DNA from: Owenweeksia sp963758205
GTDB lineage: Bacteria; Bacteroidota; Bacteroidia; Flavobacteriales; Schleiferiaceae
Direction: 5' to 3'
DNA: 64,000 nucleotides
Assembly (NCBI GenBank): GCA_963758205.1
Contig: CAVWUM010000002.1
Span: 930,001 to 994,000, forward strand
Shown: positions 9,541 through 19,552 of the stretch, one piece after another
Position numbering within the stretch: position 1 is the stretch's first letter
Layout: the number at the start of each line of letters is the position of its first letter
The notes under the pieces: generated by a model
Told to the model about the DNA's origin: nothing
What the model saw: the letters and a program-made list of their open reading frames with translations, nothing else
The model's database searches: none
Made by a program: the position numbers and the translations under genes

Positions 9541-9568
9541 GTCCCCGAAAACTTCTGTTTTCGGGGAC
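9541..9568. terminator. Bidirectional intrinsic terminator
   Basis: Perfect 12-bp stem (9541-9552 with 9557-9568), loop TTCT. An A-rich tract precedes it on the plus strand, so it gives a T-run for minus-strand transcripts. It sits between the convergent ATPase gene and the T9SS gene. Confidence 0.9.
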
Positions 9569-9593
9569 TTGTGGGATTACATAAAATAAACTG

Positions 9594-11327
9594 TTATTGA
9601 ACTACAATACGCTTTTGCTGCGTTCCGGCATCGCCACTAATGTTTAGGAGATAGATACCCGATGGCAACTGAGACAGGTCAACGGTGGTCTCATCTGTAA
9701 TAGATATATCCATCAGTTTCTTACCATTTAAATCAAATAGTATAGCGCTGGCCTCTTTTATTCCCAATTCGGGTTTTAGCGTAAGCTTACCAGCTGTAGG
9801 GTTAGGGTAAGCCTGAACAAGTGAAACTTCAGTTCTTCCAAACTCCTCAATACTCACAAACCTATTGATAGTATTAGTTGCAGTATTGGTAATGATTGGC
9901 GGGTTGTAGTCGAAGAAAATACCTGCTGTGTTCTCAATTTTAGTACCCTCAGGTAGTGCGGCTTTCTGATCTATAGTAAAGCTTACAAACCCATGACTTT
10001 CAGGTTCATTACTATTACTGTCAGGTAACATAATGTTATTAAAACTGAATTTCAGAAGGTTATTATCAATAACACGCAATTCCATTTGGTGACTGAATTC
10101 AAGCACTTCAAGTGTGTTCATATCCAATACCTGGTCATCAATGGTATCAAGGATGTAAATGTTGGTAGCCATAAAGTTACCGGTGTTCTGAAAGTGTACT
10201 GTATAGAGCATGGTCTGATTGGGCTTAATATCGCCTGATGCACCAACACCACTAGGGTAAACTGTTTTCATGTTAGGATCATAAGAAGTCCTTACTTCCA
10301 CACATGGATTAATGGTGTTGTTGGCTGCATTGGCATCTCCGATAGTTGGAGTTGAAGACATGCTCATGCATACAGTATCATTTACGGTAAGGGTAGTGTC
10401 TCCTTTAAGCTTTACGCGGATATCCAATTGGCCATTAATCCCCAGATTGCTGTAACTGAAGTAAAGTGTACTCCCTACTACGCTATCAGGTGCCGTGTAA
10501 TATGAGCTGGGAGATGGTACATAGGTAACCTGTGGCCCAAGTGTCAAAGCACTCACTCCGGTTGCCGGTGCGCACATATTATTTTGAACTCTGAAATAAA
10601 CGCTACGCTCTACTCCGGGTACAATAAAGCCACCTGTGTACTTGCTTTCCACATCAAATTGAGAAGTAGGACACGTCATTGCAAAATCAAGATTGGCAGC
10701 TGGTAAACTACTTACATTATGCACACCCGAGGCCGGACATACGGTATTTAAAATTGCATTGCTGGTTTCTACGGTATAACTTAAACCTGCCACTGCTGTA
10801 AATTCATAATCTCCTGCTGAATCTGTAATAGCATAGGAAACAACCTGAGATCCCAACTTTAGCTTAACGGTGCGGTTTGTAAGAGCTACATCACCAGTGT
10901 TGAAGCTACAGTCTGAATTATTATCCAGATAGAGCTTTCCGCTGATGTTGCCACAGGAGGAACCTATAATTACTTCATTGGGTACGGTGAGGGTATCGCT
11001 GGCCAAATCAGGAGCTGTAACAACATACTGCACTGTATATAAACCGGGCAGTAGATATTTATGCTCTGCCCAGGCACCCCAGTTAGTGCCGTTAAAGATG
11101 CTTATCTTAAATGTGGTATCCTGACCATCGCCAAAGGCCACAAATACGTCAAGCGAATCATTTTGGGTATATCCGGAAGCTGTACCTCCTATTATAAACC
11201 CTATCCTTTGAGGATAAACACAAGGACTCCCTAAAGAATCGCTTGCCCAACCAATAGTGACCGTTCCCGCAAAGGCGGACGATCCCATAAACAACAATAA
11301 ACTAAATGCGAGTAATAACTTTTTCAT
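9594..11327 (-). CDS. Secreted T9SS cargo with type A sorting domain
   Basis: A 577-residue protein with a clear signal peptide (MKKLLLAFSLLLFMGSSAFA). After an Ig-like N-terminal region comes an SdrD B-like segment (about 125-200, ISGKLYLDNNSDCSFNTGD). Next are a conserved-repeat/DUF11-like region and the DUF7619-type block common in Bacteroidota cargo (about 345-480, SYDPNMKTVYPSG, YTVHFQNTGNFMATNIYILD, FFDYNPPIITN). The last about 75 residues are a type A T9SS sorting domain (YPNPTAGKLTLKPE ... LPSGIYLLNISG). It is predicted to cross the outer membrane through the T9SS and be anchored or released at the surface. The ligand or activity is not evident. Confidence 0.9.
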   Translation of the reverse strand: MKKLLLAFSLLLFMGSSAFAGTVTIGWASDSLGSPCVYPQRIGFIIGGTASGYTQNDSLDVFVAFGDGQDTTFKISIFNGTNWGAWAEHKYLLPGLYTVQYVVTAPDLASDTLTVPNEVIIGSSCGNISGKLYLDNNSDCSFNTGDVALTNRTVKLKLGSQVVSYAITDSAGDYEFTAVAGLSYTVETSNAILNTVCPASGVHNVSSLPAANLDFAMTCPTSQFDVESKYTGGFIVPGVERSVYFRVQNNMCAPATGVSALTLGPQVTYVPSPSSYYTAPDSVVGSTLYFSYSNLGINGQLDIRVKLKGDTTLTVNDTVCMSMSSTPTIGDANAANNTINPCVEVRTSYDPNMKTVYPSGVGASGDIKPNQTMLYTVHFQNTGNFMATNIYILDTIDDQVLDMNTLEVLEFSHQMELRVIDNNLLKFSFNNIMLPDSNSNEPESHGFVSFTIDQKAALPEGTKIENTAGIFFDYNPPIITNTATNTINRFVSIEEFGRTEVSLVQAYPNPTAGKLTLKPELGIKEASAILFDLNGKKLMDISITDETTVDLSQLPSGIYLLNISGDAGTQQKRIVVQ

Positions 11328-11478
11328 GGATTAGATTTTTAATGAAACTTCGTATTTCATTTAGTAATACGAACGACAGCCTATCCTTAGGACAGACTTG
11401 GCCTGCGCTTTAGTAATAGGCCCTGTAGCCAAAGTCTTCGGCAGCTGATCTTATTCAATAATTGCAAATGATTTTATC

Positions 11479-12552
11479 TTACCTCAACCCACACCTGAAA
11501 AGCGTATGGCCACCACGGCCAATGTCATCTATATCCTTTTCTACTACCAGCCCGGCCTCTTGTACCAGGCGTATCATATCTTTTGAGTGATACATGCGGC
11601 TGTTGCCGTTGGCAATGGCCGTAAAGTAAAGTGACGTGGCATTAAGGCTATAGCTGGCAGCATCAAAGCGCTGGCGGTCCCAGTACGTCTCTAATATATA
11701 GAGTTTTGCATCTTTATCCATGCTAGCTGCGGCCCGCTTAAGGATGCTCAAAATTTCATCTTCAGCAAAGCAATCCAAAAACTGGCTCATCCATATTACA
11801 TCTGCACCTTTTGGGAAGGGTTGGGCATCATCAAGCATGTTTATTTCATAGCCTTTTATACGATCTTCAAAACCCCGCTCCCGCGCATTGGCCATGGAGT
11901 CTCTCAGCTGGCCGGGCAAATCCAATATGGTTACTTCTACATCGGGATCATGCTCCACACAAAGCAAGGCCCACTTGCCGGTATTACCACCAGCATCAAA
12001 AAGTTTTTTGGGCTTATCGGCAAAAACAATTTTCAGCAATTCAGGAAACGAGCCATCCGAATAGAAGTGATCAAACTCAAACCAGCTCTTCCTGAGTTTA
12101 TCAGGTAATTCAGAAAGACCCTCATACACCGTTGACCAATCTCCCAACTCCTTAAGCCCGGCAGGTTTTACCTCTCGGATGGCTTCCTCAAGATGAAACA
12201 TGCCTTTATAGCATACATCATGGGTAAAATCCATGTTTACCTGCGTCATTTTATCATTTACTATAAAGTGCCCGGTTTTTAAAAGAAAGAATTTGCCATC
12301 TTCCCACTTCACCAGCTTCATACTTGTGGCCATATCCAGTAAAACCTTCACGCCATATTCTGAAATCCCTGTTTTATTACTTATCTCAGCAACGGTTACA
12401 CCAGCGCGCCTGGCATCACCTACGGCCTTTAGTATCCCGGTGTTTCTGAGCGTAAGGGCACATTGAAATGTAATGGGTGCAAATGCAATTTTTTGAGCTT
12501 CAAACTTGGCATCAAATGCCGATAGTTCTTTTTCGGGCGCTGTTTCTTTCAT
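11479..12552 (-). CDS. SAM-dependent O-methyltransferase-like protein
   Basis: 357 residues. The N-terminal part (about 20-110) is a winged-helix dimerisation domain of the O-methyltransferase type (VAEISNKTGISEYGVKVLLD). The C-terminal part is a class I Rossmann methyltransferase: motif I FDAGGNTGKWALLC (about 190), an acidic residue in EVTILDLPGQ, and WMSQFLDCFAEDEI. The layout resembles small-molecule O-methyltransferases, including those found in aryl-polyene/flexirubin clusters, but no polyketide or lipid genes are adjacent, so the substrate is unknown. It is cytoplasmic, and no signal peptide is seen. The start is the ATG before KETAPEKE; a TANTTTG-like box lies just upstream on the minus strand. 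Confidence 0.8.
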   Translation of the reverse strand: MKETAPEKELSAFDAKFEAQKIAFAPITFQCALTLRNTGILKAVGDARRAGVTVAEISNKTGISEYGVKVLLDMATSMKLVKWEDGKFFLLKTGHFIVNDKMTQVNMDFTHDVCYKGMFHLEEAIREVKPAGLKELGDWSTVYEGLSELPDKLRKSWFEFDHFYSDGSFPELLKIVFADKPKKLFDAGGNTGKWALLCVEHDPDVEVTILDLPGQLRDSMANARERGFEDRIKGYEINMLDDAQPFPKGADVIWMSQFLDCFAEDEILSILKRAAASMDKDAKLYILETYWDRQRFDAASYSLNATSLYFTAIANGNSRMYHSKDMIRLVQEAGLVVEKDIDDIGRGGHTLFRCGLR

Positions 12553-12625
12553 GGGCGCAAAATAAGGCTAAGCCCGTATTAATAAAAAGCTTAAAAGCGA
12601 ATTCATCGCATTTTTTGAATAGTTT

Positions 12626-15600
12626 TTACTTCGCCACATTAAACGTAATGATTATAGGCTTCTCAGTAATGGTGCGGGTTACTGAGGCACCTGAAACTGA
12701 TTTAACCTGAGGGGAATAACTGTCCACCACAAAGTCAATAACCTTTACATCCGCTGCACCTTTGGGTAACTTAACTTCAAAATTCGGAGCTTTAAGATTG
12801 TTGGCCGTAGCTTTAAATACCACCAGCGCATAGTACTTTTCCTTTTCGTTGTAGGTGAGGTACGATTTTATCTTTTCCTCCTCATTAAGCCATTGCCTTT
12901 TTACGGCCACGTTATCACCCAAAATTTTCTTCATATTATGAAAAGCGTAAGCCGATGTTTTGGCCGGGTAGCCTCCGTTTCCAAATCGCGGATTGCCATA
13001 GAGGCCCATCCCGGTAAAGGTGGTATAATCATTTTTTGCCTCTGTCATCCACTTTTTATTATGATCGGGCATCAGTTTTCCGGTAGCCTCATCCAAAGTA
13101 AAAATGTCATAATAGCCGCCTTTGTCGGCCATCCAGTATTGCGCAAGTTTATCAAGCCCGGAGAACCATATTTCAAGGCTCCCTCTAATCAGCCAATTGG
13201 CTTGTTGGTAAAACATCCCGGCCTCATCGGGCATATCCAAAGGCTTCTGATTTTTTAAGCCTGCTAATCTCCCTGTCCAGCTTGGCTATGGCTCCCTTAT
13301 CGGGCACGGCTGTAGCCTTCAACTTCTCCTTCTGCTGCTCAAGCTCTTTTACCATCCTGTCTCTTTCAGCAACCGCATTGCTACTTTCCACACCAAAATC
13401 CTGCTTCAAAGGAGAAAACTTTCCGCCAGTGTGAGTGCCATAGCCCCATTCCGTAATCGTGGTTTTTACCTGTGGGTAAAATGATTTTAACCAGGAAGTT
13501 TCCTCGCGTATTGTTTCATATATATCATCATCCGTTGCTGTAAGCCCTTTTTCATCCTTATCATACGGAAAGCGCAAATACTGAGCACTGCGCTGCCCAC
13601 CACTGGTGCCTGAGTAATGATGCCAGTTTGCCCAAAAATTGGGTGGCAAAATATAAAGCGGCATGCCGTTACCGGGATGTTTGGTTACCCCTTTGTCATT
13701 AAGCTCTTTTTTACGTTTGGTGCGGATGGCCACAAGGGCATCAAGTGCGAGCTTAATATCGTAACAACCATCCTTTGTAGTACCCTGGTAAAGAAAATCG
13801 AGCAAGGGTGCGGCACACATATAACCAGTAATATTATTGTTTAATGGACCGGAGATTTGCCCCATATTTCCATCCATAATAGCACTCATGTAAGCTGCGG
13901 CCCATTGCGGCCACATGTGCGCCAAAGGCCCATGCCAGGTTTGGTCGGTTTCATTTTCCCACTCCAGCATGTCCATGGTCCCTTGCCCTGTTTTTTCAAC
14001 CTGACCTGGCTGCACCCACAGGGTTTTCATATCTACTTTATTGGGGCCATGCACTGCTGTGAGGTTATAAAAAAAAGCTGCATCATAGGCGTAGGTTCGT
14101 GGGTCAGAGAGTACACTATCCCTCTTATCGGGATCCGCCAGGGCCTTGTGCTTATCCCACGGTATACGCATACCACGGTTGTAAATCTGTGTATTGGGAT
14201 TTTCAGGATCAGTAACATCAAAATAGCTTGCAAGCCATGGTGAAACTTTTCCATCCTTCGTCCAATATTCAAGTACTTCCTTTGACTTTTCATAACCCTC
14301 GGGGTTAACCCGGTACTCTGTAACCTTTGCCTTTATATCTTCAGTCCGCTGGCTTTGCGCTCCTATCCCCCCTTCTCCCGTAAGGAGGTATGATGTGGTG
14401 GAGTAGGGTAAAAAATCTTCCGGATAGTCAATTTTGCCATTGCCATTCTGGTCCTTATCGTAATACCAGCCACCCTCCTGTTTGGCTTTTTGGTTAACAT
14501 ACCAGTTGGCGCCTTGCTGTATGCAGTATAAAATCTTAACATCAGGGTTAAGCGCTTTCACCTTTTTATTTCTGTAAATAATGTCATTCTTAAGCCAGCG
14601 TACGGCATTGCCATCCTCACCCTCATGCTTTATGTAATCATAATGAGTGTTGTACTGTCCGTTGGTATTTTGATTGATAAAAAACTTACCCCCTATTTCA
14701 TTGCTAAAGTCGCCATAACTCATATAGCAGCGCAGGTAATTAAACTTAGCACGCAACGTATCAGGGTCAGAGTTAAAGCAATTAGTACCAAAAAAATCAT
14801 TAAAGGTGTTTTTGGTTTCCACTGCCGTGGGAAGATCTTCGGGCTTCATAAAACTGGTAATGTAACCGCCCCTGTATTTACCCGAGGCCACTATTTTTAT
14901 CAGGGCTGAGTTTGTTTTACAATCGTTATACATATTGGGGTCGCTACTAACAATCTTAAGCCGCAAATAGCAGTAATAGTTTGGGTCATTAGTTAGATAT
15001 CCTTTCCATCGGTTGGAGCGGTCAAACTCCAGGCTGTCAATAATCTTAGTCCAGCTGAAGTTATCTGTACTGCCGTATAAGGCGTACCAAAAATTGCAGG
15101 TAGCACCAGGGTTTATAGGGCGATTGTCCATCTGGTAAAATACTACCGTATCGAGCCTTGTTTCGCGATTCATGTAATAATAGGTACTCAAATCCTTCCA
15201 CGGCTGCTTTACGTCCTGAAACCGCTGCTTGAAATAGTACTCAGGTTTACCTGTACTAATTCCACTTAGCTTTCCATCTTTCCAGCTCACGTCATCCAGT
15301 TTCCAGGCTGATTCAGGGTCGTGCACATTAGCAGTTGCCAGCGATTTATTATCCAGATCTTTCCAGTCCACCTCATAGCCCCCATACATTTCAATGGCAT
15401 GATTTCTTGGATCGTGATCCGGCCTTACCAGCCTGCTTTTACTTATCCTAGCCTCCTCATTCACCAGGGCATCGCAAAAATTACTAACCGGTTTTTTTGC
15501 TACCTGCTTCTTAGCTTCCTTACGGGATTCCACAGGCGCTGAGTTGCTCAATACGATACTCTCACTTTCAAATACCTCTGGTGCATGATAGTTATCCCGG

Positions 15601-16220
15601 GCATCCTCCACCACCAAAGCTGCAATACTACTAACACTGCCATCTACCTTATTCACCTTTACCAGGATATTACCTTTAGAGTTGCTCTTAATGCTCACCT
15701 TAAAAGTGCGGCTGCGATTACCGGTTACACCGCTATAGCGAACGGCCGTGCCGTTTATCTCAATGGCAATTTCATTGCCCTCATAACCCCGCTGAGTGCT
15801 TAAAAATGTGAGCGTATAGAGGTAGTCTGGCTTTAAACCTGCAAGGCGAAATGCCCAGGCCTCTTTACTCCCCCAGCCTCTCCAAAGCACTTTATCTTCA
15901 AAAGCAGCTTCAACCGGCTTGCCGTCATACTCTGTGCGATAAAAGGGAAAAGTAGTGGCAGCCTCCATAAAAATATCAACGGTGGTAGAATTGCCATTTT
16001 CATCCTTTAAATTTTCAGCCAGCAAGCCCGTTGTTTTAGAGTCTGCGGTGATGTTATTCCAGGGTTTACCTGCCCCTTCCGCAAATCTTACCGGGTTGAT
16101 ATATATGGCGGGCTCTTTGGTTTGTGGAAGTTCATCACCGTAAGGATAAGCATATAGACCTACAATTAAAGAACTTACAAGTGAAAGAAGCAGGGAAATT
16201 TTGGGCAGCGATAAGCTCAT
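12626..16220 (-). pseudogene. Large secreted clan GH-A-like glycoside hydrolase, split by a frameshift
   Basis: Two overlapping minus-strand frames (13224-16220 and 12626-13240) join into one protein of about 1195 residues if one base is removed at a T6 run (13251-13256 on the plus strand, A6 in the message). It has an N-terminal signal/anchor (ISLLLSLVSSLIVGLYAYP), a beta-sandwich resembling malectin or carbohydrate-binding domains (about 90-210), and a TIM-barrel-like region. A WENE motif (Glu at about 757) and ITEWGYG (Glu at about 924) are placed like the acid/base and nucleophile of clan GH-A. The part after the break carries the C-terminal barrel end and a beta-rich domain. The substrate is unknown. 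The homopolymer position makes sequencing error quite possible, in which case the gene is intact. Confidence 0.65.
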
Positions 16221-16302
16221 CTAAGATTAGGTTTTTCGACTGTGGTAAAGATGAGAAACGAAAATCGGAGCAGCAAAGTTTGAGTGGAAGGAATTTCCTT
16301 CC

Positions 16303-16354
16303 AATTAGCCCGTACTTCAATGCGAGATATTTGCCTTGTGACACTTACTGGATT
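16303..16354. repeat. Decayed duplicate of the tRNA-Val(GAC) 3' end and flank
   Basis: 52 bases that match 16472-16523 with about eight differences, including the first about 16 bases of the tRNA 3' end. It looks like an old attachment-site-type duplication 169 bases away from the functional copy. Confidence 0.65.
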
Positions 16355-16471
16355 ATTTCATGATCCAAAAGGAGAGCCTCTTGTACCCAAGTCAAATGCC
16401 TACTTCGCTTCGCTCGTACTTAATTTTTATCTCTTACTCTTTGGCAAACAAGTTTACCAGAGCATAGATAA

Positions 16472-16523
16472 AATTAGCCCGCATTTCCGTGCGAGACATT
16501 TGCCTTGTGAGACATACTGGATT
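16472..16523. repeat. Intact partner of the tRNA 3'-end duplication
   Basis: Contains the flank plus the acceptor and T-arm start of tRNA-Val(GAC). It pairs with the decayed copy at 16303-16354; only 117 bases separate the two copies. Confidence 0.65.
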
Positions 16524-16582
16524 CGAACCAGTGACCCCTACCCTGTCAAGGTAGTGCTCTGAACCAACTGAGCTAATGTCTC
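16508..16582 (-). tRNA. tRNA-Val (anticodon GAC)
   Basis: On the minus strand a full cloverleaf folds. It has a 7-bp acceptor stem (GAGACAT/ATGTCTC), a D arm with AGCTCAGTTGGTT, an anticodon stem CTACC/GGTAG with loop TTGACAG (anticodon GAC, reading GUC), and a T arm with GGTTCGAATCC. The discriminator is A and no CCA is encoded. A TACTTTTG box lies about 60 bases upstream. Confidence 0.95.
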
Positions 16583-16590
16583 GTAATAAA

Positions 16591-16642
16591 GAGACATTAG
16601 TGAAGTTGCCTGTCCCGTTTACTATCGGGGAGCTAATGTCTC
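16591..16642. repeat. Inverted and direct copies of the tRNA 5' end
   Basis: GAGACATTAG (16591-16600) is inverted relative to the tRNA end at 16573-16582. GAGCTAATGTCTC (16630-16642) repeats 16570-16582 exactly. Both lie in the leader of the tRNA gene. Confidence 0.7.
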
Positions 16643-16649
16643 AAAAGTA
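16642..16649 (-). promoter_or_regulatory. Bacteroidota -7 box for tRNA-Val(GAC)
   Basis: TACTTTTG on the minus strand matches TAnnTTTG exactly and is oriented toward the tRNA. No clear -33 TTG is seen because the upstream palindrome occupies that place. Confidence 0.5.
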
Positions 16650-16650
16650 G

Positions 16651-16672
16651 GATGAGCACCTAGGTGCTCATC
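16651..16672 (-). terminator. 22-bp perfect palindrome after the S9 peptidase gene
   Basis: GATGAGCACCT and its exact reverse complement abut, giving a 9-bp stem with loop CTAG 18 bases after the peptidase stop. A short T-run follows on the minus strand. It is a probable terminator, but a protein-binding palindrome is an alternative. Confidence 0.5.
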
Positions 16673-16690
16673 ACTCACTTGTTATTAATA

Positions 16691-19135
16691 TTAATTGGTA
16701 CCGCTTGCCTCGGTATTCTCCTCCCTGTTTTTTACATGCTTTTCCAACCATTCATCCTGCTCCCAAAGCAAATGCAAAATACTTTCCTTAGCCCTGTAGC
16801 CATGGCTTTCTTTGGGTAGCATCACCAGGCGTGCCGGACCACCAAGACCTTTAAGTGCATTAAAGTAGCGCTCGCTTTGCAGCGGATAGGTACCGCTGTT
16901 ATTATCAGCCTCGCCATGTATAAGTAAAAGTGGAGTTTTCATTTTATCCGCATGCATAAAGGGCGACATGGTATTATACACTTCAGGTGCCTCCCAATAC
17001 GAGCGCTCTTCACTTTGAAAGCCAAATGGTGTAAGCGTACGGTTGTAGGCACCACTGCGTGCAATACCCGCTGCAAACAAATCTGAATGACTCAGAAGAT
17101 TTGCCACCATAAAGGCCCCGTAAGAGTGCCCGCCAACGGCTACCCGGTTCCGGTCAATATATCCAAGATCGTCCACAGCATCAATGGCCGCTTTGGCATT
17201 GGCCACCAACTGTTTTCTAAAAGAGTCGTTTGGCTCCTCCTCGCCCTCACCCACTATGGGGAATGAGGCATCATCCAACACTACATACCCACGTGTAACC
17301 CAATAAATGGGCGAACCATAATAGGGATACGTAAAATCATTGGGGTTTGAAGTGTTCTGCCCGGCATTGTCTTTATCCTTATACTCCACGGGGTAAGCCC
17401 ACATTATCATAGGCAGCTTAGGCTTTTTCTTCATATCATAGCCTACCGGCAGATATAAGGTGCCTTCCAGCTCAAGGCCATCGTCCCGCTTGTACTTAAT
17501 AACCTCCTTGTGTACATTTTGTATGCTCTTAAACGGGTTTTCAAAATCAGTAATGGTGGTAAGCTTATTCTTTTTGGTAATATCCCTGAAGTAATAATTA
17601 GGGTACTCACTTGCCGACTCAATCCTTACCAAAACCTTACCCTTGGCGGGATCTATCATATCGCGGATATCCTCCTTTTTATCGGTGTATTTAGATTGAT
17701 AGAGGCGGTTAGTTTTGCCTTCGGCCAATAGATATTCATCCACAAAAGGAAACTGGCCTTTTTCTGAATAGCCATCTCCCAGCAAATAGGCCTTACCATC
17801 ATTCATCATCAAAACCCTTTCGTTAAACTCATTACGATGTGTACTAAAGTTGCCCGGATCGCTGTACCTGTCCTGGTAATTTCTATCGTAAATAATGGAC
17901 GCTTCTTTTGAAGCATCCGAAGGATCAAATAGATAGGTTTTAGTGTTACGGTTGTTCCACCAATAATCATAAGCTATGGCTACATCCTGGTTACCCCAGG
18001 TAATGCCACCAAAGCGGTTTTTGGTTTTCAACATTGATTTTGGCTCTCCATTAAAAGGGGCATCCAGTTGAAAAACCTCATCCCGGTATTCAGCCTCTTT
18101 TTCAGGATCGCCACCATCAAGGGCCTGGGCCCAGTAAAGTGTGGAGGGTTTGTCAGAGCGCCAGCCCAGGCTGCGCCTACCTTCCCTTACAGCCATAAAG
18201 CCCTTGGGCAACACTTCAGTAAGGGGAGCAGAGTTTACCACCTGTACCACTTTACCGGATTTATCATACACGGTGCTTTCGCTGGGAAAGCGGTAGTAAG
18301 GCACCAGATAAGAAAAGGGACGTTTTACCTTGCTTACCATCACATAATTTCCATCTGGCGAAAAGTCCATATCATCATACATACCGGGCTCTGGCAGCCA
18401 TTGAGAAGAAGTACCATCAAGGTTCACCTTATATATTACTGAATAGGCGAGCTGCTCAAAATTGGATTCATCAGCAGGGTTTTTCAATAAATCCTGGTAA
18501 GTACGGTTTTGAGCTTTTTCGCCTGTACTAACTGATACCACGGGGCCGGTTGGTACAGCTTCAGCGGTATTTATGAGCGCCTTTCTGTTTTTTGGAAGCA
18601 TCCTCACCAAAAGGGCACTACCATCTTTAAACCACTCCATGGGGTTGCCCATGTTGGCATTTACTGCAGCATTGGTAAGTTTACGGGCAGTGGCTTTTTC
18701 GATATCCATTACCCATACTTCTACTTTGTCATTAGTAGTGTTTGTAAAGGCCATCATTTTTTGGCTGGGAGACCAACTAAAGTTGGATAACCTGGCGTCT
18801 TCAGGGAGCCCTGTTACATCTCTAACCTCTTTGGCCGTAGCCTTTTTTACTTTAAGATTGTTGTAATAATTAGTACGGCTACCAATATTGGTTTTAGGAT
18901 TAATCCTCAAACCGGCCAGCCGCATTTCGTTTTCTGATAGCTCTGCGATGGATTTATAGGGATCCCGGTAAAACAAAACTACATTTTCACCTTCGCTATC
19001 CATATTTACCCCGGGGGCGAGGGGCACATCAACCAGGTCAAGAATTTCTTTAGGCGGTTTTTGATAGCCTAATTCGGTTTGGGCAAAAAGTGGCAGGCAA
19101 AAAGCAACCGCCAGCAGTACGCTAAGTTTTTTCAT
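16691..19135 (-). CDS. Secreted S9-family serine peptidase (prolyl-oligopeptidase/glutamyl endopeptidase type)
   Basis: 814 residues with a signal peptide (MKKLSVLLAVAFCLPLFAQ), a beta-propeller domain (about 60-530, with blade motifs such as NFSWSPSQKMMAFTN and DDMDFSPDGNYVMVSKVKRP) and a C-terminal alpha/beta-hydrolase domain. The catalytic triad is visible: Ser671 in GGHSYGAF, Asp in HGEADNNSGT, and His in KESHGYRA. The HGEADNNSGT motif resembles the S9D glutamyl endopeptidases more than dipeptidyl peptidases. It is predicted to be periplasmic or outer-membrane exposed and to cut peptides. There is no T9SS sorting domain; the C-terminus is a short hydrophilic tail. Confidence 0.9.
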   Translation of the reverse strand: MKKLSVLLAVAFCLPLFAQTELGYQKPPKEILDLVDVPLAPGVNMDSEGENVVLFYRDPYKSIAELSENEMRLAGLRINPKTNIGSRTNYYNNLKVKKATAKEVRDVTGLPEDARLSNFSWSPSQKMMAFTNTTNDKVEVWVMDIEKATARKLTNAAVNANMGNPMEWFKDGSALLVRMLPKNRKALINTAEAVPTGPVVSVSTGEKAQNRTYQDLLKNPADESNFEQLAYSVIYKVNLDGTSSQWLPEPGMYDDMDFSPDGNYVMVSKVKRPFSYLVPYYRFPSESTVYDKSGKVVQVVNSAPLTEVLPKGFMAVREGRRSLGWRSDKPSTLYWAQALDGGDPEKEAEYRDEVFQLDAPFNGEPKSMLKTKNRFGGITWGNQDVAIAYDYWWNNRNTKTYLFDPSDASKEASIIYDRNYQDRYSDPGNFSTHRNEFNERVLMMNDGKAYLLGDGYSEKGQFPFVDEYLLAEGKTNRLYQSKYTDKKEDIRDMIDPAKGKVLVRIESASEYPNYYFRDITKKNKLTTITDFENPFKSIQNVHKEVIKYKRDDGLELEGTLYLPVGYDMKKKPKLPMIMWAYPVEYKDKDNAGQNTSNPNDFTYPYYGSPIYWVTRGYVVLDDASFPIVGEGEEEPNDSFRKQLVANAKAAIDAVDDLGYIDRNRVAVGGHSYGAFMVANLLSHSDLFAAGIARSGAYNRTLTPFGFQSEERSYWEAPEVYNTMSPFMHADKMKTPLLLIHGEADNNSGTYPLQSERYFNALKGLGGPARLVMLPKESHGYRAKESILHLLWEQDEWLEKHVKNREENTEASGTN

Positions 19136-19552
19136 GAATTTGGATTTTTATTTGGCTTAAGCAGAAGTATAAGGCCGTTCTTACAGAGCCTCTAAGATAT
19201 AAAAACCAATTTTTGACTTTCGCCTGATTGGGCTACTTATAATCCATAAAAAACTAATTCAGGAAATATTAAAAATGGTAACCGTAGGGGTAATCTGTAT
19301 TTCTAAAGCATTGGAAGACAGTCACTACTGCTTTAAGACAATTACGCATAGGTAACTCTATTAAGACACATTACCGGCTCCGTATCCGCCATTCAAATTA
19401 TTTACACTCTAACTTTTTCTACAAAATTAAGTCGCTCGATGATCTAGTGTAACTATTTAATTTTCAATAGATAAATTCATTTTACATCTACCTAATCTTA
19501 CATTTCAATTGATACCTGTTTCTATATTTATGGCGCACATACAACTCTACTC
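19136..19552. other. 417-base intergenic region between divergent genes
   Basis: AT-rich. No gene, tRNA or strong hairpin is seen. A TATATTTA sequence about 30 bases before the ATG at 19553 could be a weak -7 box for the small plus-strand gene. Confidence 0.4.

Noticed and set aside
13224..13260. Programmed frameshifting at the A6 run of the hydrolase gene
   Set aside because: The shift needed is +1, whereas A-run slippery sites in bacteria normally give -1; no stimulatory structure is seen. An indel or mutation is simpler.
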